64,000 nt of DNA from Flammeovirgaceae bacterium UBA5008 (GCA_002398365.1 DGYK01000065.1:1-64000), one strand, 5' to 3'; counted from the first letter of the stretch, positions 37,149 to 46,318 are shown. Notes: generated by a model from the sequence alone, not told the origin. Numbers and translations are program-made.

Positions 37149-38339
37149 ATGAAAAATTATATCATCACTTTCTGGATAGCGCTGATCAGCATTTCAACCG
37201 TTGCGCAAAATTTCGCGTCACGTTCCAACGAAATGATTCTCAACTATAAAGATCCCAAAAAGAATTTATCTACTACCCTACCAAAAATTAGTTGGCAATC
37301 TCCTTTTAATGAAACCATTTTTTTGAAAGAAGGTAAACTAGCTGTAGAATTTACGGTCGACTCTAAAACGCCTATCAAGAGCATTCAATTACTCGTACGA
37401 GATAAGATAAACAATGTGATAAAAGGTACTGTATCCGTACCAATTGAAGATGAAAAACAACTCCAAATAAAAGTGACGAAAAATATAACTTTCAGTGACG
37501 GGATCAGCGAACTGGAAGTATCTGTACAGAACCGAGACGGGCAGCGAGCCATTTCCAATCGACAGGTTCACGTTGGCTCCACCGCGCTAGCCGATGCCGC
37601 TAAACTCAACAGAAAAGATTACGCATTAATTTTTGCCACCGACAAATATGATAACTGGAAAGCATTGGTCAATCCGGTTTTTGATTCACGTTTTATCGCT
37701 GAAAGCTTGAGTAAAACATACGGTTTTTCAACAGAGATAGTTGAAAATCCTAATCAAGCACAAGTGCTCGATAAACTGCGTGAGTATGCTGAGAAAAAAT
37801 TTGGTCCTATGGACCAGCTCTTTATTTTTTTTGCCGGCCATGGTTTCTATGATGAAACATTTAAAGAGGGATTTGTGGTAACGAGAGAATCACTGCCAGA
37901 TGACCCGGGGCGAAACTCTTATTTACGCCACAGCGTGTTGCGATCTACCATAAACAACAACCCTTGCCAACACATTTTCTTGGTGATGGATGTATGCTTT
38001 GGGGGGACTTTCGATGAAAACGCAAACCACCGCTCACTGGATGAAACCTATGCGATTGCTTCTCAATCGGATATTATCGGAAGGAAATTGCGTTTCAAAA
38101 CAAGAAAGTACCTGACGAGCGGAGGTAAAGAATACGTAAGCGATGGTATTGTTGGTAAACATTCCCCCTTCGCCAAACAATTGCTCGAAGCCCTTGATAA
38201 AGGAATGGGAGGTGATGGCATTCTAACCACTGCTGAAATTTTAGCGTATGTGGAGACGCTGAAAACAGCACCACAATTTGGAACGTTTGGTGCAGACCAA
38301 TTGGGCAGTGACTTTGTCTTTGTGGTGAGTGGGAAATAA
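37149..38339 (+). CDS. Caspase-family (peptidase C14) protease with signal peptide
   Basis: A 396-residue protein whose signal peptide ends STVAQ. Residues 30-140 form an Ig-like N-terminal domain (AVEFTVDSKTPIKSIQLLVRD), and residues 155-395 are a caspase-like fold. The catalytic His is H231 in FFAGHGF and the Cys is C283 in MDVCFGG, so both dyad residues are intact. Bacterial C14 enzymes usually cleave after basic or acidic residues and often act in signalling or cell-death systems; specificity here is unknown. Export of the protease is notable. It sits 3 nt after the KNH-domain gene and downstream of the giant surface protein. Confidence 0.92.
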   Translation: MKNYIITFWIALISISTVAQNFASRSNEMILNYKDPKKNLSTTLPKISWQSPFNETIFLKEGKLAVEFTVDSKTPIKSIQLLVRDKINNVIKGTVSVPIEDEKQLQIKVTKNITFSDGISELEVSVQNRDGQRAISNRQVHVGSTALADAAKLNRKDYALIFATDKYDNWKALVNPVFDSRFIAESLSKTYGFSTEIVENPNQAQVLDKLREYAEKKFGPMDQLFIFFAGHGFYDETFKEGFVVTRESLPDDPGRNSYLRHSVLRSTINNNPCQHIFLVMDVCFGGTFDENANHRSLDETYAIASQSDIIGRKLRFKTRKYLTSGGKEYVSDGIVGKHSPFAKQLLEALDKGMGGDGILTTAEILAYVETLKTAPQFGTFGADQLGSDFVFVVSGK

Positions 38340-38629
38340 AGTCATGAGGTATCAAAAGCATAGAATGAACTGCTCTAGCATGACTAGCGTTGTGTAGCTA
38401 AATTTCATCAACCACTAAATATCTAGATGATCGATAGTCATTGATCGTAATTTGAATTCTCATCAATTACATACAGGATCTACTCTTTTACTGCTACCAT
38501 TATTCGAAAGATTGGAGAATCCTTTCCTAAGAAGGGAATTAGTGTCAAAAACTTTCAAAGTAGCGTCACTTATTTTCAAATACGTCATTTCTTGTTAGCC
38601 TTGTAACATCAACTAACAATCCTAAAAAT

Positions 38630-39034
38630 ATGACTCAAAAGCTAACACTTCTTCAAATCGTTAAACAGTATTTAAACGCAATCGAACAAAGGGAGCCAAT
38701 AGATAAAATAATAGATTTCTATAGCTCTGATGCCGAACAGATCGAGTATCCCAATTTGATCACAAAAATTCTAACAAAAAGGAATGTTTCCGATATTAAG
38801 CGTGCCTACGAATCAGGTTAGAAAGTATTAAAGAGCCAAACATATCGAATTACTCATTCTTATGAGGTAGATGATTCAATTGTAATCGAATCAATTTGGA
38901 CGGGTGTACTTGCAATTCCGTTAGGTCAAAAGATAATGGGTGATACAATCGTTGCTAATTTTTGTCAGATCTATCAGTTCAAAAACAATAAGATTATTCG
39001 TCAGATAAACTATGATTGCTTTGAACCATTTTAG
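38630..39034 (+). pseudogene. SnoaL/NTF2-like gene interrupted by an in-frame TAG
   Basis: Translation from ATG 38630 gives an NTF2-like N-terminal half (LLQIVKQYLNAIEQREPIDKI). TAG at 38819-38821 follows GGT and precedes AAA. The same frame then continues without another stop for 70 codons (KVLKSQTYRITHSYEVDDSI, then IRQINYDCFEPF) to TAG at 39032-39034. A C-to-T change in a CAG codon would account for it. The 3' end overlaps the convergent AraC pseudogene by 41 nt. It is probably inactive; readthrough cannot be excluded. Confidence 0.82.
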
Positions 39035-39833
39035 ATACAGCACTCAAGAAATATCTTGGGGCTTCACCGGTTATAGCCTTAGCATCTTTAACGAAGTGAG
39101 AAAAATTTGAATATGCAAACGAATGCACATTAAATGTATACCCATCTATTTGATAGGCTTGCAATGCTTTCTTGAAACGTATGATTTTTTGGGAATACTA
39201 AGGTGAAAAGCCAACTTGTTCCACAAAATACCTTCTCAAAGTAGGATATGTAATGCTGAGATTATTACATAATCTATCTATGTCTATAAATGTTCTCGTC
39301 TGCAGCAGATGGAATGCTCTATCAATTGTAATTAGTTTGTGATTAATGGAAGATGCATTTACTAACTGAAGCAGCAATTTTTGCATGGTGCTTACGCGTG
39401 CATAAAAATCATGTTGAGAATGAAATTCATGCAATCCATTCACATCAATTATTTCAGTGAGGTCAATCTGTTCATCCTGGATTTCGCATCCATTACTTTT
39501 TAACATTACTGATGCCTTGCCTGGCTTCAACTTTACAAAAAAGAAAGATGCATGAGGAGGAAATTTTGCTAAAAACATATCATCTGAATGACTAAAAAGG
39601 TAGTCGCCTTGAATGTTTATTTGCCTCCCACTTTTTTTTCCTATACTGCTCCATCCTTCAGCGAGATTGATACAGATAAGTGATTGGAAGGATGGCAAAC
39701 CCAATAGCGGAAGGTTACTACCACTTACTTCAATGAAAGCTTCAACGAAAGCAGCCAGTTCAGGAATTGGCTGAGCCACCATCACGGAATGATTATTTTC
39801 ATTTGCAAAGATGACCCTTCCCTGTTTTCGCAT
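38994..39833 (-). pseudogene. AraC-family regulator interrupted by an in-frame TAG
   Basis: The intact front (residues 1-211) includes an N-terminal DUF6597-like domain and the first helix-turn-helix (FIDIDRLCNNLSITYPTLRRYF). TAG at 39200-39198 comes right after GFSP. The frame then runs on for 67 sense codons, including IIRFKKALQAYQIDGYTFN and SFAYSNFSHFVKDAKAITG with the second helix-turn-helix, to TAA at 38994-38996. So one point change has removed half of the DNA-binding domain, most likely from AAG or CAG. The full gene would be 279 residues. Confidence 0.85.
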
Positions 39834-39966
39834 TTCTAAAGATAATCATAACTCGGAATTATTCTTCCACTTGATGGTTTTTTGCCAATCGCTTAGAATA
39901 ATTAAATCTTAACTTATTGGGCGTTTAGTATATAAAGTATACAATGCACTAAATTCGATTAAATAG

Positions 39967-40000
39967 AAAAAGAGCAGTAGACATGGTCTACTGCTCTTTT
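39967..40000 (-). terminator. Strong intrinsic terminator
   Basis: AAAAGAGCAGTAGAC and GTCTACTGCTCTTTT form a perfect 15-bp stem with a 3-nt loop (ATG). On the minus strand it ends in T residues and lies just after the stop of the ferritin-like remnant. It can act in both directions. It outlived the gene it served. Confidence 0.85.
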
Positions 40001-40016
40001 CATTTATTCCAAAAAA

Positions 40017-40130
40017 TTATTTAGTACCTTCTATATTAGCAGCTTCTACATTGATGGCTGAAACAGCTACATCGGTTAAGGTAGCGTCTGCTGCTTTCTC
40101 TTCTTCCAGCGTTGCTTCCAGAGAAAGTAT
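40017..40130 (-). pseudogene. C-terminal remnant of a ferritin-like DUF892 (YciE/YciF-type) gene
   Basis: About 37 codons on the minus strand read LEATLEEEKAADATLTDVAV and end in EAANIEGTK and TAA. The EEEKAAD..LT segment is the recognisable C-terminal end of DUF892 ferritin-like proteins. Upstream of about 40130 the similarity stops and there is no start codon in frame that makes sense, so the bulk of the gene has been deleted. The terminator after it is intact. A short plus-strand frame across the upstream part (from 40134) is not supported. Confidence 0.7.
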
Positions 40131-40304
40131 ATCATGAATAAGAAGGCTTCTGAAGATTTATCTGACCTTAACAGGTTTAATCGTCACTCTGTCAGAAATA
40201 TATTTTCCGTTTTACAAGATTTCCCTATATTGAATGTTGAAAAGTTATGGACATTGTTCCATTCACTTCGATAAATCCCGACTTTAACTATTCATTACTA
40301 ACCC

Positions 40305-40682
40305 ATGAAAAAGAAAATAATTTTGGTAGCAAGCATCTTATTCGGATTGATGTTTATTAATGCTGGCCTGAATAAATTTTTTAATTATATACCCGTTCCA
40401 GAAAATGTGCCCGACCACTTGGCTAAGTTTATGAATGCCATTATGGAAATTGGCTGGCTCTGGCCACTGTTGGGAGCCATGGAAATTGTGGGCGGCATCC
40501 TTTTCATCACCAATAGGTTTCGTGCACTGGGTGCTATTATTATTTTTCCGATGATGGTGGGAATTTTACTTACTCATATTTTCGTAGACACCACTACCCT
40601 ACCCATCGCCATCGTTTTAATGGCGATTAACGTGTGGGTGATTTGGGAAAACCGAGAGAAATATTTGCCGATGGTGCGCTAG
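40305..40682 (+). CDS. DoxX-like four-helix membrane protein
   Basis: A 125-residue protein with four membrane spans, starting IILVASILFGLMFINAGLNK, then WLWPLLGAMEIVGGILF, RALGAIIIFPMMVGILLTHI and LPIAIVLMAINVWVIW. The GLNKF near residue 25 and the MEIVGG motif fit the DoxX family. Members act in quinone-linked redox or detoxification modules, but an enzymatic activity is not established. It stands alone, in the same direction as the AlkC-like gene downstream. Confidence 0.85.
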   Translation: MKKKIILVASILFGLMFINAGLNKFFNYIPVPENVPDHLAKFMNAIMEIGWLWPLLGAMEIVGGILFITNRFRALGAIIIFPMMVGILLTHIFVDTTTLPIAIVLMAINVWVIWENREKYLPMVR

Positions 40683-40819
40683 TGTTCAATCTGCAAGGTT
40701 TCTGTGTTCTCAATTCCTTAAGCCAAGTTGCTTTAGGCTTTTAGTAGTTATACTAAATCTCAATCATTTTTTTCACTGCTGACATACCGTTGTCACTTTG
40801 AGCGCATTCATTTGTCCTT

Positions 40820-41902
40820 ATGGATCCACTGAAAGAAATGTTTAATCGTGCCTACTATGCCAAGCTGGCGGAGGCAGTACATTCGGTTTATCAGCCTTTT
40901 CCGGTTAAAGTCTTCCTCACCGAGGTGTGCGAACCTCTCGCATCACTTTCGCTCAATGAGCGCATGCGCCACACGAGCGTGGTTTTACAAAAACATTTAC
41001 CCTCGCACTATCCAAAATCCATTGGCATTCTCAGCGAAGTCATTCCGCGCATGCCGGTTGGGTACACCAATTTGTTGTTTCCCGATTATGTGAGTCAGTT
41101 TGGAACGCATGATTTCAAAACCAGTTTGAAAGCGTTGCACTACTTTACCCGCTTTGGTTCGTCTGAGTTTGCCATTCGCACATTTTTAAAAATGGATTTT
41201 GACCGGACGATTCAGGAGATGTATCGTTGGTCCGAAGATGAAAACGAACATGTACGCAGGTTGTCTTCGGAAGGTAGTCGCCCGCGATTGCCGTGGTCGT
41301 TTAAGCTGGATGAAGTGATTCATAATCCTACCCGCACGCAACCTATCTTGGAAAACTTGAAACAAGATGAATCGCTCTACGTGCGCAAGTCGGTGGCCAA
41401 CCATCTCAACGATTTTTCAAAAGACTCACCGGAGTTTGTAGTAAAGCTGGTGAAGCGTTGGGATACGGAACACCCACATACCGCGTGGATTGTGAAGCAC
41501 GGTTGCCGCTCATTGTTCAAACAAGGTGATCAGAAATCGTTCGCTGTTTTTAATTACACAAAAGACGTTCAGGTGACGATTGGTCATTTCAGCATCACTC
41601 CAAAAGCAGTTGCCATTGGCGATGCTTTGTCATTTGATTTTGAGTTGATCTCGAACAAAAAATCATCTCAGAAGCTGATGGTAGATTACCGGATTCATTA
41701 CGTAAAAAAGAATGGATCATTAAGTCCGAAAGTATTCAAGTTGAAAGAAGTCGATCTGCCCGCTGGCAAATCTATTCACATTTCAAAGAAGCAACGCTTT
41801 CAGGATTTCACTACACGCAAACACACTGCCGGAAAACACAAACTGGAAATATTGGTGAATGGCGAGGTGGTGAAGTCGGTGCAGTTTCAAGTTCGAAACT
41901 AA
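40820..41902 (+). CDS. DNA alkylation repair glycosylase, AlkC-type
   Basis: The 360 residues consist of HEAT-like helical repeats (residues 1-250) and a C-terminal Ig-like domain (about 255-360, beginning VQVTIGHFSITPKAVAIGDAL). The HEAT part has HVRRLSSEGSRPRLPW and SLYVRKSVANHLNDFSKDSP, the DNA-backbone-gripping region of AlkC/AlkD-like glycosylases. The Ig-like end is a feature reported for AlkC. It should excise alkylated bases such as 3-methyladenine. It stands alone, with no ada or alkB near. The family call is confident; the AlkC subclass is inferred from the Ig-like domain. Confidence 0.85.
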   Translation: MDPLKEMFNRAYYAKLAEAVHSVYQPFPVKVFLTEVCEPLASLSLNERMRHTSVVLQKHLPSHYPKSIGILSEVIPRMPVGYTNLLFPDYVSQFGTHDFKTSLKALHYFTRFGSSEFAIRTFLKMDFDRTIQEMYRWSEDENEHVRRLSSEGSRPRLPWSFKLDEVIHNPTRTQPILENLKQDESLYVRKSVANHLNDFSKDSPEFVVKLVKRWDTEHPHTAWIVKHGCRSLFKQGDQKSFAVFNYTKDVQVTIGHFSITPKAVAIGDALSFDFELISNKKSSQKLMVDYRIHYVKKNGSLSPKVFKLKEVDLPAGKSIHISKKQRFQDFTTRKHTAGKHKLEILVNGEVVKSVQFQVRN

Positions 41903-42025
41903 AATATTCGTTCAAACCGGGCTCTATTTTATTTTTTTATCAGCTAAGCTTTAAACAAACATGCAAATGCTTTGCTGATTGAAAAGAGTCTTTTCAGTTT
42001 TATCAAGCCCCAGGCCTGATTCTCA

Positions 42026-42703
42026 TCATTTATTTTCTTTAATAATCTTATACCCGTAGTAAATCAGTAACAACCCGATGAACTCGGTTATATACAAGAC
42101 TTCTACATAACCGGCCCGCGTAAACGATCCGCCTATTCCCGGAAGGAGTCCACCGATGGCAATGAAAATGTTTCCTTTAAAGGGCACATCCTTGATCCCA
42201 TTGCGGTAGTATTTAATAGCGGAGTAGATGGCGCCTCCGACCAGAAATATAAAGGAGTAAATGTTAATGAATGGTGAAAAGTAACGCACCCAGTACCAAG
42301 CCAAAACTTTTCCGGTTAATTTTCCATTAAACGAATCCGGCAACTCGATCGGACTTAAAATTACCGAGAGTGAAGCAACCACAATTAGTAAAACAAAAAT
42401 GACAGATGTGACATCCGCAAATCGCTTTTTCATCAGCAGATACACGCTTCCCTGAGCCAAAGGAAATCCACCCAGTAGCGCTCCCACGATGTACCAATAC
42501 TTTAGATTAATTTCACTCCAGCCAAAAAGAACGTTGATACTTTCAGCCAGTGTACCCAATCCAAAGGTTAACACACCAATCGCCCACCACAACAAATAAT
42601 TCTTCTTTCGCTGCTGATAGTGCGGAATAATTTCACGCAAAAAATAAATTGAAAAGATGGTTGTCAGAATAGGTATGTATTCTGGTAGGCTATGAGCGGT
42701 CAT
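42026..42703 (-). CDS. Seven-span membrane protein, unknown function
   Basis: From MTAHSLPEY the protein is 225 residues with about seven hydrophobic helices (ILTTIFSIYFLREII; YLLWWAIGVLTFGLGTLAE; YWYIVGALLGGFPLAQG; TSVIFVLLIVVASLSVIL and others). The ORF extends to 42751, but the extra N-terminal residues look unnatural. No catalytic residues visible. It is the neighbour of the PAS-domain membrane protein upstream on the same strand (about 85 nt), so the two may work together. Function unknown. Confidence 0.65.
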   Translation of the reverse strand: MTAHSLPEYIPILTTIFSIYFLREIIPHYQQRKKNYLLWWAIGVLTFGLGTLAESINVLFGWSEINLKYWYIVGALLGGFPLAQGSVYLLMKKRFADVTSVIFVLLIVVASLSVILSPIELPDSFNGKLTGKVLAWYWVRYFSPFINIYSFIFLVGGAIYSAIKYYRNGIKDVPFKGNIFIAIGGLLPGIGGSFTRAGYVEVLYITEFIGLLLIYYGYKIIKENK

Positions 42704-42836
42704 CCGATGTTTTTTATCTGCATTAAGAATGTGCGGACAAAGTAAAAACATTCATGTAATATCCTACACCCAAAAAGGCCTTTTGAATACCTGTAGAAGG
42801 ATTAATTTTATCGTATGTGAAACCAGATTCTGATTT

Positions 42837-43751
42837 CTAGACAATACTGAGTGGTGACGAGCGCAGGCTATTCAATTTATACTTGGTGACATCCAATGCC
42901 ACGCCCATATAGTTTCCATTGGGCATGATGGAGTTGGCCCAACTCAACCATACTTTTTGGCCATCTTTCGTGCGCACGCTTGTTTCGATAGTGATTATTT
43001 CTTTTGGCAAGATGTTGGGGTAATTCAAAATAAATTCTCTCTCAATCCAGCCATCTTCCAGATTTTTTATTCGCCACCAGCCATCTTTGATTAATTCAGC
43101 CGGTTCATAACCAAGCAGCTGCTTGACCGAAGGACTGACAAATACAATCTCGCCTTCTTTATTGGCAATCAATGCCAGTACATTTAGTTTCTCTAAGTTG
43201 GCATGCGAATTTTGCAGGCTGGAAATGAGGCTCAATCGCACGGCAATCACAATACCAAAAGCGCCCAGCGAAATCAATAGATTGAGCAGCGCTATTAAAT
43301 GACCGTTGTCGATGGGAATGCTTATATAGGCGATGGCGGATGTCGTTATTATGATCATCGATTGAATTCCGTAATACAACAAACTATTGATAATAATGGT
43401 ACTCGCTCCTACAACTAAAATCAAGATGGTGACTGCGTTGGGATCAAAATGATTGATGACCGCAAAAGCAATCACATAAACCAGTGTAAGCGAATACAGA
43501 AAAAAGGAAAAGTAGGGCACAATAACTTTTCGCCTATAGGGTATAAAAGTGGTGAAAAAGAAAATACAACCCAGGGCAATAATCGACCAGCGCAAAAAAT
43601 CAATATCCGCCAGATTGGGAAGAAAATGATTATAAAGTAACTTGATGATTGCTGCAGCAATGGTAAATAAAGCAATGATTAATCGCACAGAACCAATGGA
43701 CTGCCATAAGAGTGCTTTTTTGACAAACGGATCTGGTGTGTTTGTACTCAT
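42837..43751 (-). CDS. Membrane protein with a C-terminal PAS domain and no output domain
   Basis: The 304 residues comprise six hydrophobic helices (residues 20-178) and one PAS domain (about 190-295) with EGEIVFVSPSVKQLLGYEPAEL and a PAC-like end (TKDGQKVWLSWANSIMPNGNYMGVALDVTKYK). There is no kinase, GGDEF or HTH output. The sensor is therefore incomplete or works through a separate partner. The protein might be truncated relative to a kinase, but the stop is not followed by recognisable kinase sequence: only an intergenic gap and then the membrane gene at 42026. Confidence 0.82.
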   Translation of the reverse strand: MSTNTPDPFVKKALLWQSIGSVRLIIALFTIAAAIIKLLYNHFLPNLADIDFLRWSIIALGCIFFFTTFIPYRRKVIVPYFSFFLYSLTLVYVIAFAVINHFDPNAVTILILVVGASTIIINSLLYYGIQSMIIITTSAIAYISIPIDNGHLIALLNLLISLGAFGIVIAVRLSLISSLQNSHANLEKLNVLALIANKEGEIVFVSPSVKQLLGYEPAELIKDGWWRIKNLEDGWIEREFILNYPNILPKEIITIETSVRTKDGQKVWLSWANSIMPNGNYMGVALDVTKYKLNSLRSSPLSIV

Positions 43752-43897
43752 GGGGAGGTTTTTTGACAGATCAAATTACGTTGATCCCATCCACATTTTA
43801 AAAGGGTTCATCGGAAAGGCAGAAAAGATTTTGCGAAGTGGTTACCTCGCTCAAAAATTCTACTTGAATGACCTTTTTTGAAGTAATTTAGCTTCGT

Positions 43898-45358
43898 TTA
43901 AGGAAGCTTTTTTAAATTTTCAGTCGCGCGTGGGTTACCAGGGCGGAGTTTGAGTGCTTGCTCAAAACATTTTTTTGCTTCGGCTTTGTCATTTGTTTGC
44001 AGGTAGAGTTCACCGAGTTCATTCCAGCACACTACTATATTCGGGAATGCCCTGGTATAATATTGATACAACGCAATGGCCGGTTTCACTTGCCCTTCGT
44101 TGGTTAGCTTTTGCCCTACTTCCAGCAACAATATATCATCCTCTATCTGAATTTTTTGTGTTACCATTTGGGATTCAAATTGCGTGTAATCACCTTGTGT
44201 GAGTAGTTCATATATTTTATTCGTCACCGGGTGATCAAATTTCTGTGCGGTGAAATCGCGTTCGATTTTACCATCAAAATACAACTGGGTAAGATTAGGC
44301 ATTATCATATTAGCATTCACGGCATTGTTATTCGTGATGACATAGAATACCATATTCTCTTCAGGCAAGCGTAGGAGGCGCGCATGATAAACACCATTGC
44401 TACCACCATTATCAATCATTTTCGTGCCTCTCCTGCTTTTCAGAATATTGCAGCCATATCCAAAATAGGATTCGCCACCATATCCCTCTTCAGCTACTTG
44501 TTTAGAAAACATTTGTTGGATGGAGTTTTCAGCCAGTACAAAGTGTTTGGTAAATGCGTTCACCCATCGCTCCATATCATCTAACGAAACTTCAAGTCCC
44601 CCATTGGCTTTCAAATTCCAATAAGGTCCACCACCTGCTTTTTTGTAGCGCTGCTGATGGGTGCCCCAAACACTTCCATTTTTATAACCAATCGCAATGC
44701 GATCGCTATACACCTCGGGATAAGTATAGGCTATTTCTTGAATGCCGTTGGGTTCAAATAATTGTTTCTTTAAAAATAGTTCGTAGTCCATTCCACTCAC
44801 CTGCTCGATGATGATTCCTAAAATACTCATACCGACATTGGTGTAAATGGCCTTGCTGCCAGGCTTAAAAGCCAATGGTTGTGCAAATGCACGTTTCAAA
44901 AATAAATCTGTATTTATTACTTCAAAATCGCCCTGGTCACCTTCTAAAAATTCGACAAAACCGCTGGAATGTGTGAGCAGTTGATGAATAGTAATATCTT
45001 TCTTATCGGTTGGAACATTTATAAAAAAATGAGAAAGCGGATTAGAGAGGCGGAGCTTCCCTTGCTCTACTAATTTCATGATGGCTGTGGCAGTGAAAAG
45101 TTTGGTGATACTTCCGATTGAACCCAACGTAGAAGAAGAATAGATTATTCGCTTCTCGCGATTGGCAAAACCATACCCTTTCTTTAAGATAGTTTCGTTG
45201 CCTTGAATAACCAACACGCCTCCTGAAAATGATTTTTCTTCTGCTAACCTTGTTAAATAAATATCCAGTTGCCGCGCTTTTTCTTGCGAGGCCACGTAAT
45301 CCTGACTGTAGGCACAAAAGTTTGCAATCAGAAAAAGGATAAGAAAAGTCTGTTTCAT
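43898..45358 (-). CDS. Serine hydrolase (beta-lactamase/PBP-like) with C-terminal TPR
   Basis: A 486-residue protein with a signal peptide (ANFCAYSQ cut near residue 18). The serine hydrolase fold carries SxxK as S-I-T-K in GSIGSITKLFTATAIMKL and YxN in AIYTNVGMSIL. Active-site-linked motifs later include GGSNGVYHARLL. Residues about 400-486 are a TPR-like helical tail (ELGEL..AEAKKCFEQALKLRPGNP). The natural substrate is unknown. It is exported. The TPR end suggests interaction with other proteins. No operon partner. Confidence 0.87.
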   Translation of the reverse strand: MKQTFLILFLIANFCAYSQDYVASQEKARQLDIYLTRLAEEKSFSGGVLVIQGNETILKKGYGFANREKRIIYSSSTLGSIGSITKLFTATAIMKLVEQGKLRLSNPLSHFFINVPTDKKDITIHQLLTHSSGFVEFLEGDQGDFEVINTDLFLKRAFAQPLAFKPGSKAIYTNVGMSILGIIIEQVSGMDYELFLKKQLFEPNGIQEIAYTYPEVYSDRIAIGYKNGSVWGTHQQRYKKAGGGPYWNLKANGGLEVSLDDMERWVNAFTKHFVLAENSIQQMFSKQVAEEGYGGESYFGYGCNILKSRRGTKMIDNGGSNGVYHARLLRLPEENMVFYVITNNNAVNANMIMPNLTQLYFDGKIERDFTAQKFDHPVTNKIYELLTQGDYTQFESQMVTQKIQIEDDILLLEVGQKLTNEGQVKPAIALYQYYTRAFPNIVVCWNELGELYLQTNDKAEAKKCFEQALKLRPGNPRATENLKKLP

Positions 45359-45482
45359 GGGATAAATATAGGTTAATAGTAAAGATGTATGATCCCATCA
45401 AAAAGTTTTAAAATCAAGCAATCTGATTGATTTGGATCCTCAACTAACAAACCTGAATTGACTACGAAAGCGTGCTACCTTA

Positions 45483-46298
45483 CTATTCTTTCGCTATCTC
45501 CAAAAATAAATTCACTAACTCAACCGGCTTGCTAAAGAAAGGCGAGTGACTGGTTTGCATTTTGTATACCTTCCGGCATGGTGTTTCGGTATGCATTTTT
45601 TGTTGAATGAAAGGTGTAACCGCTTTGTCTTCGGTGCACTCAATGTAATACCGCGGCACGCGACCGAAGTTTTGCTCGGTTAGTTGCAAAGGTGTCATGC
45701 CGGTTACGATTGGCTCGTGGCTTAATAATACTTTTGCTAATTCAGTAATAGAGTCATCACAATCATGATAAAGACCTTCTTTGTAAATCGCTGCTTCTAA
45801 GGTAGTGCTGTTGGTTGCTTCATGTCTCTGAACGTAGGGCTTCAACACACCATGCGTGTCCTGCATTGAATACTCTCGCTGGGTCTTGCCGTTGGGGATC
45901 AGGTAGGCAGCCAGATAAATTAATTTCTCAATCTTATCAGGGCGGTATTCGGCAGCCTGCGAGATTATAATTCCATTCTTACTGTGTCCTACCAGAATTA
46001 CTTTTCCCTCAATGCTATCGATTAGCTTACAAATTTTGCTAACCGACATCTCCAGCGTAACGGTTTCAATAGGTGTTTTATCACGCCCCATTCCGGGCAA
46101 GTCGATAGCGAATACGCGATGTCCCATTTTCTCCAAGAGTGGTGTTACTTTGTGCCAGTTCCAGGCGCTGTGCCACGATCCGTGAATCAGAATGAATGTT
46201 TTCGTTTCCATTTGTTTTTGTGCATTTAGTTTGTTGTATGAAAAGAGGGCTAATGCTAATAGGAAAAGCGCACTCTTCGTTTTTGTCGTTTGTTTCAT
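45483..46298 (-). CDS. Exported alpha/beta hydrolase with atypical nucleophile elbow
   Basis: The 271-residue protein has a signal peptide (ALFLLALALFSYNKLNAQ) and an alpha/beta hydrolase fold like the hydroxynitrile lyase/methylesterase group: LIHGSWHSAWNWHKVTPLL and LPGMGRDKTP. The nucleophile elbow reads LVGHSKNGIII instead of the usual GHSxGG, so the last Gly of GxSxG is displaced by Asn. The acid is in TEDKAVTP and the His in MQTSHSPFF. A substrate cannot be named. A likely -7 element lies at 46319-46326. Confidence 0.85.
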   Translation of the reverse strand: MKQTTKTKSALFLLALALFSYNKLNAQKQMETKTFILIHGSWHSAWNWHKVTPLLEKMGHRVFAIDLPGMGRDKTPIETVTLEMSVSKICKLIDSIEGKVILVGHSKNGIIISQAAEYRPDKIEKLIYLAAYLIPNGKTQREYSMQDTHGVLKPYVQRHEATNSTTLEAAIYKEGLYHDCDDSITELAKVLLSHEPIVTGMTPLQLTEQNFGRVPRYYIECTEDKAVTPFIQQKMHTETPCRKVYKMQTSHSPFFSKPVELVNLFLEIAKE

Positions 46299-46318
46299 TG
46301 GTTATGTTTTTGATGAAA

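Noticed and set aside
38630..39833. Amber recoding (for example pyrrolysine) as the reason for two in-frame TAG codons
   Set aside because: TAG ends normal genes such as valS in this window, so TAG is an ordinary stop here; mutation is simpler.
40134..40275. Plus-strand short frame beginning MNKKASEDLSDLNRF
   Set aside because: No family likeness, partly antisense to the ferritin-like remnant, and located in eroded sequence.
40714..40741. Weak AAGCC/GGCTT hairpin after the DoxX gene as a terminator
   Set aside because: The stem is only five bp and the loop is long, so it is not distinguishable from chance.
43891..43915. AGCTTC/GAAGCT hairpin with Ts at the end of the serine hydrolase gene
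   Set aside because: The T run is on the opposite strand from the gene and the hairpin overlaps the stop codon; no supporting plus-strand transcript.
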